From positions 8,618,001-8,682,000 of the forward strand of contig CM075943.1 of NCBI GenBank assembly GCA_038030265.1: a stretch of DNA of 64,000 nt, written 5' to 3'. A program made the translations under genes and the position numbers. Below the pieces are notes generated by a model. It was not told the DNA's origin. It saw nothing but the letters and a program-made list of their open reading frames with translations, and ran no database searches. Source of the stretch: Corythucha ciliata. Taxonomy: Eukaryota; Arthropoda; Insecta; Hemiptera; Tingidae. Below, in pieces: positions 1-12,163 of the stretch. Each line of letters begins with the position of its first letter. The stretch's first letter is position 1.

Positions 1-1885
1 CGAGGCTCAAACCTAAAACCTAAAAAAACTACGCGGCTAGAATTGACAAAAATATTAATTAGCGGGGCCAAATTTAAGGAAAACACTAATTTTCAACTCA
101 AACTGAGAAAAAAGTGCTAATTGGCTGCTAAAAAATGGCTAAACTGCAGCTGAAAATGAGGAAAACGCCAAATCGTGGCTAAAATGGAGGAAAATCGCCA
201 AACATACGAAAGAATCCCTACTGCACTGCTAAAATTGATTAAAAGCGCTAACCCGTGGCCAAAATTGGTTAAAGTTGTAGCGTGCCAACAGCTAACAAAC
301 CTCAATTTTTATTTTTAAAAATAACAAATATTATGTTTAAAAAAACAACATTAGTCAGTTTGATCGCGAGTTCGTATTTTCCCAATTTTTCATTGTCGTT
401 ATAAAAAAGATCTCTAAATTTTTCGTTGGCCGTTATTTTGTATACCGAAGAGAGCGCGACCCACAAAGTCACTAAACCTTGAAAAATTGACAAAACGCAA
501 ATGCGTAGCTTCTGTTCGAGGCTAAAACTAAACAATAAACGCTAATCCATAGCAAAAATTGAAGGAAAAATGCCAACGTGGGACTGAAGTATAAAAAAAA
601 AACCAGCTAATATTGAAAAATTCACTATAATTAGCCTGTCATAAATAAATAAAAACTCTCGTTTTCAGCTCAAATTGGGAAAAAGTGTTATTCCCGGCTA
701 AAATTTGAGGAAATCACGAATTCGTGGCTGAAAAATTAAGGTAATTCGCGAATTCACAGATTATAGAAACGCTTCAAAGCAGCTAAAGTTGAAAAAAACG
801 CGAATTTACGGCTAAAATTGAGGAAAATAATCGCGGATAAAGTGTGTTGGAATTTCTAATTTCGCCTTCTGACAACAACTTTGTGGCTAAAATTGAGGTA
901 AACGGCAAATTCATGGTTATAAGTAAGAATTATTATAATTATTATAAGAATTATTATAATGATTATAAGAAAGAACCTGATTCACGGCTAGAACTGAGAT
1001 GAAGCCCTATTCTACATATAATTAAAATTGAAAAAAATGACTAATGCGGTGCCAATTTGCGGCTAATATAGAGAAAATCAGTAATTATTCTGGCTAGAAT
1101 AATGAGAAAAGTTAATTTTCAGCCTAAATTGAAACAAAAAGTGCTAATTCACTGTAAAAAATGGAAGAATTGCCGATTTGCAGTAAAAATATCGGAAAAC
1201 GCCAATTCGTGGCTAAAATGAACAAAATTCGCTAATACACGGGCTAGAAATAGCTACTGCACTGCTAAAATTACGAAAAAGCGCTAATTTACGGCTAAAA
1301 TTGAGACAAATTTAAAGCGTCAAAAATTGGAAATACGTTAATTCGCGGCTTCCTCGGGAGACTTTGAGGCTAAAATTGAGAAAAAGCGCTAATTTATGGC
1401 TATGAGTGAAAAACTCGCAAATTCGCGGCTAAAACTGAGACGAAATCGCTATTCCGCAGTGTATGGTTCCGGTGAACAAAAAATGCTAATTTGTGGTAAA
1501 CATTTCGAGAATTTTATGGCTAATATTGAGTAATTTTCAGCTCATACTGAGTAAACCGCTAGAAAAAATCGCTAATTTGCAGCTAAAATTGTGGAAAACG
1601 CCAACTCGAGGAAAGTTGAAGAAACATCGCTGATTCACAGGATACCAAATCTACTTTGCTGCTAAATTTGGGGAAAAGTGCATATTTATGTCTTTATGGT
1701 GGGGGGGATTACCCCGCTAATCAGTTGCTAATTTGCGGCGAAAAGCGCTAATTTGCTGTTAAAGTTGACAAAAAGCACTCATTCGCGGCTAAAATGGAGA
1801 AATTCGCAGTTTAAACTTGGCATAAGCGCTGTTTAGCGGATAGACTTTGGAAATAGCCATGGCTAAAATTAGGAAAAGGCCTTAG
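1..1885 (+). repeat. Diverged copy of the minisatellite-bearing hAT-like family (5' end outside window)
   Basis: The stretch is built from degenerate units of about 30 bp that alternate a GCTAATTCGCGG-like core with a CTAAAATTGAGAAAA-like core. Landmarks at ~860-990 and ~1640-1760 align with 59140-59200 plus 59790-59830 and with 60505-60620 of the complete element at 58378-60814, in the same orientation. An extra unrelated piece (~300-540) interrupts the unit pattern. The right end (after ~1885) does not match the other copies, so this copy is truncated or recombined there. No gene is visible. The open frames here are shadows of the repeat. Confidence 0.75.
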
Positions 1886-2189
1886 AGGTTACCAATAGAG
1901 ATTTTATGTATAGTTAGAGACTTTTGGGGGCCTCTTGAAGATTTCCGCCCCGGGCCCCGATATAGGTCCACCAGTGACCTCACCTCCTTTTCAGCTCACG
2001 ATCCACCAGTGCTCGCTGGTTCGGTACTAAATTCTTCGTGACAACTTGCCTACTTTTCTTTGCGCATCGCGGCGCAGCGCCATTTCGCGCTGCTACATTT
2101 TGTCAACTTGTCTATTGAAGGACCTGATATTTTTGAATTACTATTTATTTTTCGTGTTTTTCGCACTATCTGACGTCGAAATCGAATTT

Positions 2190-2312
2190 TAAATTGTATT
2201 TGTATTTTATTCAAAATACAATTCAAAAAGTATTTGTATTTCAGTATTTAAAATACATTTTTGAAAGCATTTTAGGCTTTGTATTTAAAATACATTTTCA
2301 AAGTATTTTGCC
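2190..2312. repeat. AT-rich palindromic repeat cluster
   Basis: Repeated GTATTT/AAATAC blocks (TATTTAAAATACA at two places, plus GTATTTGTATTT) form overlapping short palindromes. Such blocks are common near ends of insect DNA transposons. I cannot delimit an element. The rest of 1890-3212 shows no gene I can support. Confidence 0.4.
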
Positions 2313-3212
2313 CACCCCATTAGAGCTTTTGAACACACTTTGGAGCAGGAGAGCTAATAAGGATGAGCAAGAGAAGAGGTGAAGACTCGCCCTTTTTCAC
2401 AATTTTTTCAAATTAATTTTATAGTTACCAGCAACTATCGACAGCCGGTTCCAAAAAATAAAGAAATAAAAATACCCAGGGGTGCTCGCGAGCCATATAA
2501 AAGATGCTCACGGGCCACATGCGGGCCGCAAGTTTGACACTCCTGCACTACGTTGATTTGAATGAGGTACTTTTGATTGTGCTATGTCTTACAATTCAGC
2601 CGGGCAGTAGATCGCCGCATAAACTGTCTGTTCGGCATTTTAAATATCATAAAGCGTTCGAAATGGGTCAGTCCTCCCTAAAACACACCCCAGCAGTTTT
2701 GAATCGTTAACAATTTATAGCGTTTTCCATTCGCGTAATACTCAGCTCTGATGCCGAGCATTTCACCCGTCTTCTCTGAACTATGTCGCGTCAGAAATCT
2801 GGCGTTATGCGCGAAACTTGGTATTGTGGCGCTATGATTGTGGACAATCACTCTGAAGTGCGTGAATAATGATTTTTTCCAATGCGTGTACGAATCTGTT
2901 CACTAAACGTAACACAATTATAACCATTATCCACTTGAGGCTTCAATTCGAAATAAATAATCGTGTGAACTATATCCATTGTTAACACACTTTTTTTCCG
3001 CGGTTTATGATTCATTTATTGTAACCGGCTTGTATTTCGTTGAATTATGTTTGTTTACCTCATTGGTGTTGAGCGTTCTGGTTTGTTTCCTCATCCAGCC
3101 CCCACCCTACGGAGAAGATCGGAATTACCGACTGCGGGGTACCTCCGAGCCCATCAATGCTCTTATTCAAATGTCTTCATGCCTTCACTGAATTTATTTT
3201 TTTCTTCAACAG

Positions 3213-5543
3213 GTCGAAAAACCCCACAAAAATGGCGTTCAGCACCCTAGAAAGAGACGTTCGGTGGAATCATTCGAACAAGTCCCTTTCTACACTGCCG
3301 CCTTGACCTACTTGGGGTTTTACATTCTTATGTTCCTCGGGTACTTGAATCAAATGTTTTTTAGCCCTAAAGTGGCTACTGAGAAAAACCGACAGGTTGG
3401 TGACCGTTTTAGCCTTCTGTACACATTTTGAATCGCTAAAAAGAAAAAAACAAAAACAAATGTCGCAGGGCTATGTTCCTTTGTACAATCCTTTTGAAAG
3501 TTTCTACCTAAGATACGTGTATCGACGTGTCAAAGACTGCTGGAATAAACCGATTTGCAGCGTGCCCGGCGCTGAAGTGACAGTACTCGAACGAGTCACT
3601 CACGACTACGGTTGGACATTCGAATTGACCGGGGAAAGGACGCGTTGCTTGAATTTGGGCTCGTACAACTATTTAGGGTTTGCCGAGTCGATTGGAAAAT
3701 GCGCCGACGACGCGATTGATGAGCTTGAAAAGTACGGCTGGGCTACGTGTTCCCCAAGGCGTGAATACGGTAATTCACTCTCCCCCCCCCCTCCAATAAA
3801 CCTGACCAACAAGCGAAACATTAAAATATTATTTCTTTTCAGGCACTACGAAGCACCACCTTGAACTAGAGGCACTTACTGCCGAGTTTCTGGGCGTTGA
3901 AGACGCAATTGTGTTTGGAATGGGATTCGCTACGAACGCCCTCAATTTACCGAGTCTACTGTCTGGCGGCTGCCTCGTTTTGAGCGATGAGAAGAACCAT
4001 GCGTCGCTTATTCTTGGATTGAGACTCTCTGGGGCGACCATTCGAGTTTTTAAACATAACAGTAAGGTAAACTGGTGAAAGTTTTTTGCTCGAATGCTTA
4101 ATTTTTTTGCGTTTCTCAGATATGCGAAATCTGGAAAAGTTGCTAAAAGAAGCCGTTTTAAACGGGCAGCCCAAGACTGGGAAACCCTGGAAAAAGTTGC
4201 TAATTGTAGTTGAGGGTGTCTACAGCATGGAAGGCTCTGTAGTTCATTTACCAGAAATAATTGATCTGAAGAAAAAATACAAAGTAACGTACACTATCCC
4301 CTGATACGGTTTCTGATACGGCTGGGTAATTCTGAATACTACCTCACTAGGCGTATATTTATCTGGACGAAGCCCACAGCATCGGAGCTATGGGTCCAAA
4401 TGGTCGTGGGGTGGTCGACTACTACGGTTGTGACCCTCAAGACGTGGACATTTTCATGGGGACGTTTACAAAATCGTTTGGAAGTGCCGGCGGCTACATA
4501 GGGGGCTCTAAGGTAAGTCAACGGTGGTGGGGCTGACTCGGGCACCTTCGCTGGATTTAGTCGCGTTTTTGGTTATTTTCAGGATCTCATCAATTACATT
4601 CGAGTGAATAGTCACGCCGCGTGTTACGCCTCGTCTATGTCACAACCTATCGCCCAACAAATAATCACTTCCATGAAAATTATCATGGGAAAAGACGGGT
4701 CGAATGAAGGTACATTAACTACAATTTGCCCGAGCTACCCAGGGATGGGGGGGGGGGGTTTCTTTTTACTGTATTACTATTGAGGGACGGGATTGTCATG
4801 TGCAAATCAACTTAGCATACTATTTTCAGGAATTAGAAGGATTACTCGGTTGGCCAAAAATACAAGATACTTCCGAAGACGCCTGCATCAGATGGGTGTC
4901 ATCATATACGGAAACGAGGACTCTCCCGTCATCCCTCTCCTCGTGTATCTATTCTCAAAAATTGGGTAAAATTCCCATCTTACGAGAGACGAAGTCGTAG
5001 TGAAATTAATTCGCCTCTTTCTTTCTTCAAATCCTTAAGAGCCGTAGTTCGAACCCTCGGAAAGAGAAAAATCGCCACAGTCGGCGTAGGTTTCCCCGCT
5101 ACGCCACTGATGGAGGGCCGAATAAGGTTTTGCCTGTCGGCCGCACACACCAAAGAACAACTCGATTACGTGAGTACCCCCTCACCGGTTTCGGTGCCTG
5201 AACATGCTGACTTTGGTGGACGAGTTAAATCGGTGGTTCTTTCGGAGGAAAAAATTCTGAGTTTTTTCGACTGTTTCCCACGGTTTTTATTTTATTTTTT
5301 TTTTTTTGTGCTAAATTTTCTTTTCTCAGAGAACGCTTGCTCAGCGCAGAAATAAATCGCTGTTTCTTGTTTTACTCCCTCCTCCCATTTCACAGTGAGT
5401 GAGAAGCGACTGACTATTTATATTTTTGTTTACAGGCTCTAGAAACAATCCAAGAAATTGCCGACAATTTAGGCCTGAAATATTCTCAAAAACCCAGGGA
5501 TCCTAATGTAATTGAATACGACGCAAGTGATGTTGAAGGGTGA
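3213..5543 (+). CDS. SPTLC2: Serine palmitoyltransferase subunit 2 (first exon not found)
   Basis: PLP-dependent enzyme subunit that condenses serine with palmitoyl-CoA, the first step of sphingolipid synthesis at the ER (Drosophila lace). Nine exons: 3213-3395, 3469-3769, 3843-4061, 4120-4283, 4351-4512, 4583-4709, 4830-4965, 5040-5169, 5436-5543. They join in frame to 509 codons. Visible are the N-terminal membrane segment ([15 protein letters not shown]), the [14 protein letters not shown] block (here [12 protein letters not shown]), the catalytic aspartate block [11 protein letters not shown] and the PLP lysine motif [16 protein letters not shown]. The first visible exon starts after a CAG acceptor with no ATG, so one short upstream exon with the start is missing from my model. 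The gene is tail-to-tail with DDX51. Confidence 0.93.
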
Positions 5544-5769
5544 ACAGCGTGAGAAAAACGACTAGAAAACGATTTTTCCGCTCTCACACCTCTTGTGCCT
5601 TGCTCATCAGTATTCTTCTGTTATGTCCTGCGGCCTCACTTAATTTTACGTTCGCTGTAATGAGATTGCTTGGTTTTGTTTTAAAAAGGCGTACGTCAAA
5701 ATATACAAATACCCAACTTTAATGTTATGTTTGAGCAGAAAATGCGACATATTCAGACGATGTTTCTTT

Positions 5770-7753
5770 TTATAAACTTTCCTGTTTTTTGTTATTTCGC
5801 TTCCTTTTAATTCTTTTTGTGTCTTTCAAGGTAGTAATTTTAGCGCTGGCTTCACGGTCGAGTTCGTTTTTCAAATTTGCCAACGCTCTTTTGTAGTCGT
5901 CCGTTCGACCTTTCCAACTATCCTCGTTCAATTTCATTTCAATCAAGTCCTCTTTACCGGCTTTTTTAAGGCACTGAAGAAACACCGAGGCCTGTGACTG
6001 TGAGGTCAGTGTGACGGCCGTGCCTTTGAAGCCGGCTCGTCCTGTTCGACCGGCACGGTGTACGTAGCCGCGGGCATGTTTGGGTGGGTCATAGGAAATG
6101 ACGCAGTCCACGTTTGGAATATCAACGCCACGGGCCATAACGTCGGAACTGACGAGGACATCGACGTCGCCGCGACTGAATTGCCCGATGATTGTGTCCC
6201 TGGTGTCACGACTCAGCGCTGATGACATTTCGCGAACTTGAATTTGCGGGACGAGGTGTTTCAAAAGGAGACAGAGCCGGTGGGCGTCTTCGACGGACTT
6301 GGTGAAACATAAAATTCGACCGTACTGACGACCGAGGATAAGCTCGGACAGGACAAGCGGCTTCACCGTGCTTTCCGCAACGATGTAGTACTCCTCTAGT
6401 TCGTCGGGTGTGGCGAATTTCCCGGCAAAGTTCACGCGAGTGTCTTCTTCTAAACCGGTGGACGCGGTAAATAGTTTCGGTTGGAACAAGTTTATCAATT
6501 TGAGCTTTTCGGGATCGTGAGAGAGCGTCGCTGAAAATAGCAGTTTCCTCGGTTCGCTCATTTTCCTTTTGAGAGAATTTAAAGACAGTGCGAATGATTT
6601 CACTCTGTCCTTGTAAATGTGCTTTTCAAGGTGGTGCAACCAATTATCCTGGACGTTCTCCATGACTCTGTCAGCTTCGTCGATAATTAAAAATTTCAGT
6701 TTAGTCAAATCAAAGCCTTTCGTGTTGATTAAATGCTCAACCAGTCGTCCTGGGGTCGCCACCAAAATGTCAACTCGACTCTCGAAACATTCGCCCTCTC
6801 CTTTCAAGCGCACAATCAACCGTCGTTGCTCCGTTTCCAATGGAGTCCGACTACCGGTAACCGCCTCCACTTTCAACCCAGTTCCCTCGGCATAATCCCT
6901 AAACACCTGGCACACTTGAATCGCCAGCTCCTGCACCGGCACAACCACCAACGCCCTCACCCGTGGAACAAACCTCGCGCGCAACCGTTGAACCACGGGC
7001 AAAACGTACGCCAACGTTTTTCCACTACCCGTGGGCGCGCTCACGCACAAATCCCTCACCGCTCTCGGGCAATCCGATAGAAGATACGGAACGATGGCCG
7101 CCTGCACTGGAAATAATCGCTCCACGCCCTTTGATTTTAATTTAGCGACGAGGAAATCGTCCAAAAGTGGGAATCCGTCGACAGATGGTGAGCACGACGC
7201 GAGGTCCGACGAGATGACCGTCGGTTTGGCCAACCAGTTCGGGAGAATCGACTTGACTTTGGCGACTCGAGCGAAGTCGTGACCGCCGAGAATTGTAAAA
7301 CCCTCCGTCGCCGCCGGCTGTTTGTCCGGTTCGTCGTTCTCGGGAACTTTCTCCAATTCGGACGTCCTTGATGGTTCTTCAACCTCAGCAAAGTCTTCGG
7401 ATTTCTTCATTTTTTTCTTCTTGATTTTTCTCCTCTTGTCTCCACCTGTTTCTGTAAAAGGATCAGCCTGGAATGAAATAGAAAAAAATTAGCTACATCA
7501 CCGGTGACTCTCATCTCTCCCACACCCTCCATATTCGTGCCAGTAAATGGACAAAATTAACGGTCGGATGAACGACTCCGTACTGAATTCTGGCCCAGAC
7601 CGAAAACGTATGCACGTTTAGGCTCTACCCCCTCCCTTCGGTACTCACTTCCTGAATTGAATCAGCCGACCTCATTGTAAGCATTTTCATCCCTTCGACT
7701 GCATCAATCTCTTTCGATTTTCTAGGTTTTTTTTGGTCGGTTGCAGCGTCCAT
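5770..7753 (-). CDS. DDX51: DEAD-box RNA helicase DDX51 / Dbp73D (yeast Dbp6)
   Basis: Nucleolar ATP-dependent RNA helicase; the family acts in 60S ribosomal subunit maturation. Two exons: 7649-7753 carries the ATG (7753) and 35 codons, and joins in phase 0 to 5770-7467, for 600 residues. Motifs in order: APTGSGKT (~179-186), PVQELA, ATPGRLVEH, IIDEADRV (DEAD ~298-301), FSATLS, then the helicase C domain with SSDVMARGVDIP and HRAGRTGRAGF. The long, divergent spacing between the Walker A and DEAD blocks and the PVQELA variant of motif Ia match the DDX51 subfamily. The C-terminus is lysine-rich. The stop lies ~226 bp from the SPTLC2 stop on the other strand. The 5' end faces CLPP. Confidence 0.93.
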
Positions 7754-8637
7754 ATCGATGACGATTAAACTGCAACGATGTCATCAACATGTATAGGTAT
7801 ACCTGCAAGCAAAGACATATAACTATAGTAGATATATGTAGTATAATATCTTCACCGCGGGCAAGTGAAGAAAAGGTAATCAATTCGAGCTGTAAATTTG
7901 ACCCCTCAGACGGATACGCCTGTCCCATGCTCTCCTGATTGCTGAAATTCGTCGAAATCCATCTTTTTCCTGGTATTTGGGGGATTTTGCCTTTTTAGGG
8001 AGTAGCTTGTGGATGAGGGGCCCGGTGGGGTTGGTTGCAGTTGGATGCTGAGCAACTCCGCCACGAGATCGAAAATTCGAAAGGCTCGGCGGTACCCCAG
8101 GCACTTACGGTGCTCGAGAAAGACCCACCACTCCCTCTAGGTCCCCATGCAAAGTGGGCCCTTTCGGAAGGATGGCTTGGAAGTCTCCTACTAGGGCACC
8201 CTTCTCGTAGAGACCATGCAGGGTGGACAGCAGTCCAAAGCCCCTTCAATCAACACCGGCAGTGGGACTTGGCCTACTCAAATTAAATATGACACCCAAC
8301 AGCAATGTGACGCTTAAATTTTGGTGGATGGTGGCATACAACTTAAAACCTTAATTCCACAAAACGTTAGACAAAGCGAATCAAACATTAATTCATCGCT
8401 CTTGGGTAATTATAGTGCACCAAATACCATGAGTTTCTGAAATAATGGACAAATTTACCTGTAAACACGTGTGTTCTTCATGAATCGCCTTGTTTTCAGC
8501 TGATAACAAATGATATGAACACTTATCACATCAGATTGGAAGGTTCGGCTTTCAAACAGATTGGTGAAGTTTACTAGAGCTCGAACGATAAAAATGAATT
8601 TTGTTTCGTAATTGTCTGTGTGTAAAAAATTAGAAAA
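7754..8637. promoter_or_regulatory. Divergent intergenic region between DDX51 and CLPP, containing a GC-rich insert
   Basis: These 884 bp separate two head-to-head genes and should hold both promoters, but I see no clear TATA box or named element. The part at ~8005-8285 is markedly more GC-rich than its surroundings and looks like an interspersed repeat fragment. The open frames in it have no recognisable protein content. Confidence 0.35.
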
Positions 8638-9402
8638 ATGAACTATTTAACCCGAAAAATATGCAGCGTCATGAAAAGCACGAAACCGCTTATTTCTTCG
8701 TGCGGTTTTAAAACGTTTGCTCCATCGTTGTACCCTTTGATACCGATCGTCGTCGAGAATACCGGTCGAGGTGAGCGTTCTTACGATATTTATTCGCGTT
8801 TACTCAAAGAGCGAATTATCTGCGTGATGGGAAACATCACGGACGAGATGGCTTCAGTGGTTGTCGCTCAACTTCTTTTCCTTCAGTCTGAGAATAACAA
8901 GAAACCAATTCACATGTACATCAATAGTCCAGGCGGAATTGTGTCGGCCGGTCTGGGTATTTATGACACGATGCAGTACGTATCATCACCAATCGCCACC
9001 TGGTGCATTGGACAGGCGTGCAGCATGGGCTCGTTGCTACTGGCGGCTGGTACTAAGGGCATGCGTAACTCATTGCCCAATTCAAGGATCATGATACACC
9101 AACCGTCGGGCGGAGCCCGTGGTCAGGCGAGTGATATTTTGATTCAAGCCGAGGAAATAATGAATTTGAAGCGTCAAATCAACGGGCTCTACTCAAAACA
9201 CACTGGGAAGCCGGTGGCGGTCATTGGGGAGCACATGGAACGGGATCATTGGATGTCGCCAGAGGCGGCCAAAGAGTTTGGACTGATCGATAGGGTCCAG
9301 ACGACGGACAAAACTGATTCGACGGTTGATTCAGCGACTATAACACCCAGTTCCACGACCGTCAGTAACGTGCAGCACGTTCCAATATCCCCAAGAATTT
9401 AA
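8638..9402 (+). CDS. CLPP: ATP-dependent Clp protease proteolytic subunit, mitochondrial
   Basis: Serine peptidase of the mitochondrial matrix that works with ClpX. Single uninterrupted exon of 254 residues. The N-terminal ~30 residues are basic and hydroxylated, as in a mitochondrial presequence. The mature start [20 protein letters not shown] is typical. The catalytic triad is intact: Ser129 in GQACSMGS, His154 in [11 protein letters not shown], Asp203 in [12 protein letters not shown]. The C-terminal tail (~212-254) is Thr/Ser-rich and less conserved, as in animal CLPP. An AATAAA lies near 9474. The gene ends ~154 bp from the TBCC stop on the opposite strand. Lack of introns is unusual beside its neighbours but there are no disablements. 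Confidence 0.96.
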   Translation: MNYLTRKICSVMKSTKPLISSCGFKTFAPSLYPLIPIVVENTGRGERSYDIYSRLLKERIICVMGNITDEMASVVVAQLLFLQSENNKKPIHMYINSPGGIVSAGLGIYDTMQYVSSPIATWCIGQACSMGSLLLAAGTKGMRNSLPNSRIMIHQPSGGARGQASDILIQAEEIMNLKRQINGLYSKHTGKPVAVIGEHMERDHWMSPEAAKEFGLIDRVQTTDKTDSTVDSATITPSSTTVSNVQHVPISPRI

Positions 9403-9556
9403 TACCTCAAGAGCATGCCTCCCGCACCCCACAGCCAGTGGATCTCAGCCAAAATCAGTGTTTCGAAGCAGAAAAATAAAATTTATAATCCGTTAATTTA
9501 TTTTATGTACAGCTAATTACAAGCGATTTGCATTAATTATCTGTTAGAAGACTATG

Positions 9557-10510
9557 CTAGGAGAAGGAAACTCGCTCGTGTTCATCTATCAGACTCCAAT
9601 TTGGGGATTGCTTATTATTCACAAGCCAGTTGAAGTCTTCCACGAGGTCCCAGTTATTTGTGTTTAAATCTAATCCAGAAATCGAGTAATGATGGTCGAG
9701 TAAATCGTAACGATAGTTATACGGAGCGAAGCGGAGCCGAGTCGAGTACTCAACAACGGCTCGAGTCGTAACGTGTAAATAAAAGTCCGAATCGGTTGTA
9801 TGATGAACGCGAAGCTGTTGACACGGAAAGACGAACGTCGAACCGCGACAGTTTTCAATAAAAACAGAAGTGACAATCGGACCGGACACGAGGCGACAAT
9901 TATCAACGTTGACGATTTGAAGCGTATTGGGCGAGCCGTGAATCCGTACGGTACACCCAGACAGTTGAGACAGCGTGACGTCTTTATTGTTCACCTCGTC
10001 TCCCAAATATAAGTCCTCGCCGGTTTGATCGGCGAAGCCCAAATGATGGACTGGTGGTGGGCGAAGTGTTTCCTTGGGCGGCGCGTCCGCAATGTCGACG
10101 TCTTTTTTGTGCGGAACCGTTTTCAAGTCGCGACGAAGTTTAAATCCGAATTTTTTTCGAGGAAGCAGCTGAGTTTCAAGCTCAGTTAAACGCTCCTGAA
10201 GACCCTGCAAAGCGTCGCGACACACGCGAATATCATAGGCGACGAGCGTTCCCGACGAAGCAGTCAAATATTTATTCAGAGTGTTCAGATCCTTGGACAG
10301 ACCGTTGAAACGCTCAGCCAACTCGCCTCGATCACGCGTCTTTCCCTCAGTTTCCAAACAATTCAATCGCTCCTCAATTTCCACTTGTTTCCCTCTGAAA
10401 GCTTCGCGAAAAACCTCAGACTGATTCGGTCCATCAATCTCCCGTTTTTTAGCCAATTCCTCCTGACGTTCTTCGTTTCTTTTTAGTATGCTCTCCGGTA
10501 CTTGAATCAT
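9557..10510 (-). CDS. TBCC: Tubulin-binding (folding) cofactor C
   Basis: Cytosolic GTPase-activating chaperone that releases native alpha/beta tubulin heterodimers from the cofactor D/E complex. Single exon, 317 residues. An N-terminal helical region (~5-120, rich in E/K/R) matches the spectrin-like domain. The C-terminal C-CAP/CARP beta-helix runs ~165-290. The key arginine expected for GAP activity is present as Arg234 in CQQLRVHHTTDSDFYLHV, and the WDLVEDFNWL block near the end is typical. Its ATG overlaps the stop of an upstream small ORF on the same strand (ATGA), so it may be translated from a two-cistron mRNA. The 3' end is convergent with CLPP. Confidence 0.95.
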   Translation of the reverse strand: MIQVPESILKRNEERQEELAKKREIDGPNQSEVFREAFRGKQVEIEERLNCLETEGKTRDRGELAERFNGLSKDLNTLNKYLTASSGTLVAYDIRVCRDALQGLQERLTELETQLLPRKKFGFKLRRDLKTVPHKKDVDIADAPPKETLRPPPVHHLGFADQTGEDLYLGDEVNNKDVTLSQLSGCTVRIHGSPNTLQIVNVDNCRLVSGPIVTSVFIENCRGSTFVFPCQQLRVHHTTDSDFYLHVTTRAVVEYSTRLRFAPYNYRYDLLDHHYSISGLDLNTNNWDLVEDFNWLVNNKQSPNWSLIDEHERVSFS

Positions 10511-11604
10511 TTCTCTCCAGTCGATTTAGTCGGCTCCTCCGTAGCGTATTTCTTGTTAAGCTCACCGTACTGTTTCGGTGTAAGAAGATGAATGGGCGTC
10601 TTGTCCTGAGCTGCTCTTTTCATCACACTCAAAATTTTGTTGCGTTTAGCATCATCCACGTCTTCTTCTGATGCCTGGAATTCACGAGAAAAAAAAACTT
10701 GTTAAATGCCGTAAATTTGGGTTGGCCCAATCGTTAACGTTAGGAACATATTTAGCCTCGTCGCCAGGGAAATGTTTGGTTTTTTTCTTGCAAAAACTGG
10801 TAGTTGTACCCCAAAAACATACTATAAAACACAAACACTAAATGCCTTTTTAAGCCTTGCAAACCCACTAAAATGGGTGATAAACTGTAACTGATTAAAA
10901 TTCAGCACAAATGACAGTAAAGCAATTCTCAGCGTTGAGGAGCACGATAAGTCTGAGTTTCTCCCCCTCACCCACCGGTTCGTGACGCCCTATCGAAGCA
11001 TCCAAGGGAAAAACGACACCTGAATGCTTGACCCTTAGCCAAGACCTCTTGTCCCTGGAACGATCGGGTATGTAGGACTGTGTGATGTTCCCCATCACCC
11101 CCCCCCCACTCTTGACCATTCGTCGTCATCAGTTGCTCCAAGCTTCTTATTGCCTCACTAGGCACCGGAATTACTACCGGGTCACCATTACCAAGCCCAA
11201 CTTGGTACTTTCTTACTGTACTTTCATCGTACAGTCGAGCTGGCCTCCAGTAGGGCTACCAAAAATTCACCACAACTGGGCTGGTCTCCCTGTTCTCTGT
11301 TGTAACAGAGTAGTTGGTGACAGCGTTGTTGGATTGGGGGGGGGGGTGCTATTTGGTCTTGCTCTCGATAAATGGGAACATCAACACCCGTACGATTCTA
11401 ACACAATGCAATTATACAAAATGAAGTAGGTACTCACAGCCTTGATTCGAGAAACTTACTCGAAATAACGCGTAAAAAAAAATCAAATAAAAGGGGAAAA
11501 AAGTAGGTCACCTGATCTGTAGGAAAGAAGAAGTTGAAACCGATGCCAGTCAGAAGTGTCAAACCACCGTAAGTGACGAATTTATAAGTCCTCGAACTCG
11601 ACAT
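10507..11604 (-). CDS. Small single-span membrane protein, 86 aa, directly upstream of TBCC
   Basis: Two exons: 11512-11604 (31 codons from ATG) joined in phase 0 to 10507-10674. The first exon encodes a short basic start, a hydrophobic stretch (YGGLTLLTGIGFNFFFP) that could be one membrane helix, then an acidic to basic hydrophilic tail rich in K and E. I do not recognise the family with certainty. The size and layout resemble small mitochondrial inner-membrane assembly factors. The stop TGA shares bases with the TBCC start (ATGA). The intron 10675-11511 has no other gene I can support. Confidence 0.7.
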
Positions 11605-11913
11605 TCTCTTCGCCCCGTCTACTACAATTTACCATCTTTTTCCCAACACACGATATCGTGATTGCGAAGATCCGAATTTCTCGATATTGTTTCACCGGTT
11701 TTATAGTAGCCTGCGGGAGACATAAATATTGATTATCGCTTAATCATATTGTCATTACCGTCTGCCCTAGTTATTCTGTAGTATAAGTGAACTGACACCC
11801 AAAAGAAAGGTGGAAAATCAAGTTTTTGAACCGCCCACATGCCTTAAAAGGTGAACATGTGTTCCAAGAAGGATGCATTTTCGCGAATACCCCCTCTATG
11901 GCAGTGAACTCAC

Positions 11914-12163
11914 CTTCCAATATCCAGTTATGATTCTTGTACATATAATACCTCAGTTCTGTCAAGAAACACAAAAAATCGGTGAAAAAAAAAAACCCTG
12001 ATTTTGTCACAATTTGAAGGTACTCACCCTGGTTTTTGTTCAGTTCTCTCCACCCCAAATAGCAGACGACTGCACTAGCCACCTCAGCCGCTATGGCCAA
12101 TTTTAAACCTCCGGAGAAAATTTTAATCAAACTTCGCCCACTTTTCTGTTCTTTACGTAACAT
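11914..12163 (-). CDS. CEBPZOS-like small membrane protein (3' end uncertain)
   Basis: Exon 12038-12163 starts at ATG 12163 and joins in frame to 11914-11958. The product has a basic N-terminus, one hydrophobic segment (LKLAIAAEVASAVVCYLGW) and then an RYYMYKNHNWILE block. This order (basic, KIF-x-G, helix, Y-P/N-x-ILE) resembles the small mitochondrial protein CEBPZOS of vertebrates. After 11914 the last exon is unclear; one choice (11771-11775) would add only one codon before a stop. An open frame running upstream of 12163 begins with TTG and is not the likely start. The gene lies head-to-head with the ATP synthase g gene, ~406 bp away. Confidence 0.5.

Noticed and set aside
1..1885. CRISPR-like array
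   Set aside because: Units are degenerate, lack unique spacers of fixed length, and belong to a dispersed eukaryotic element.
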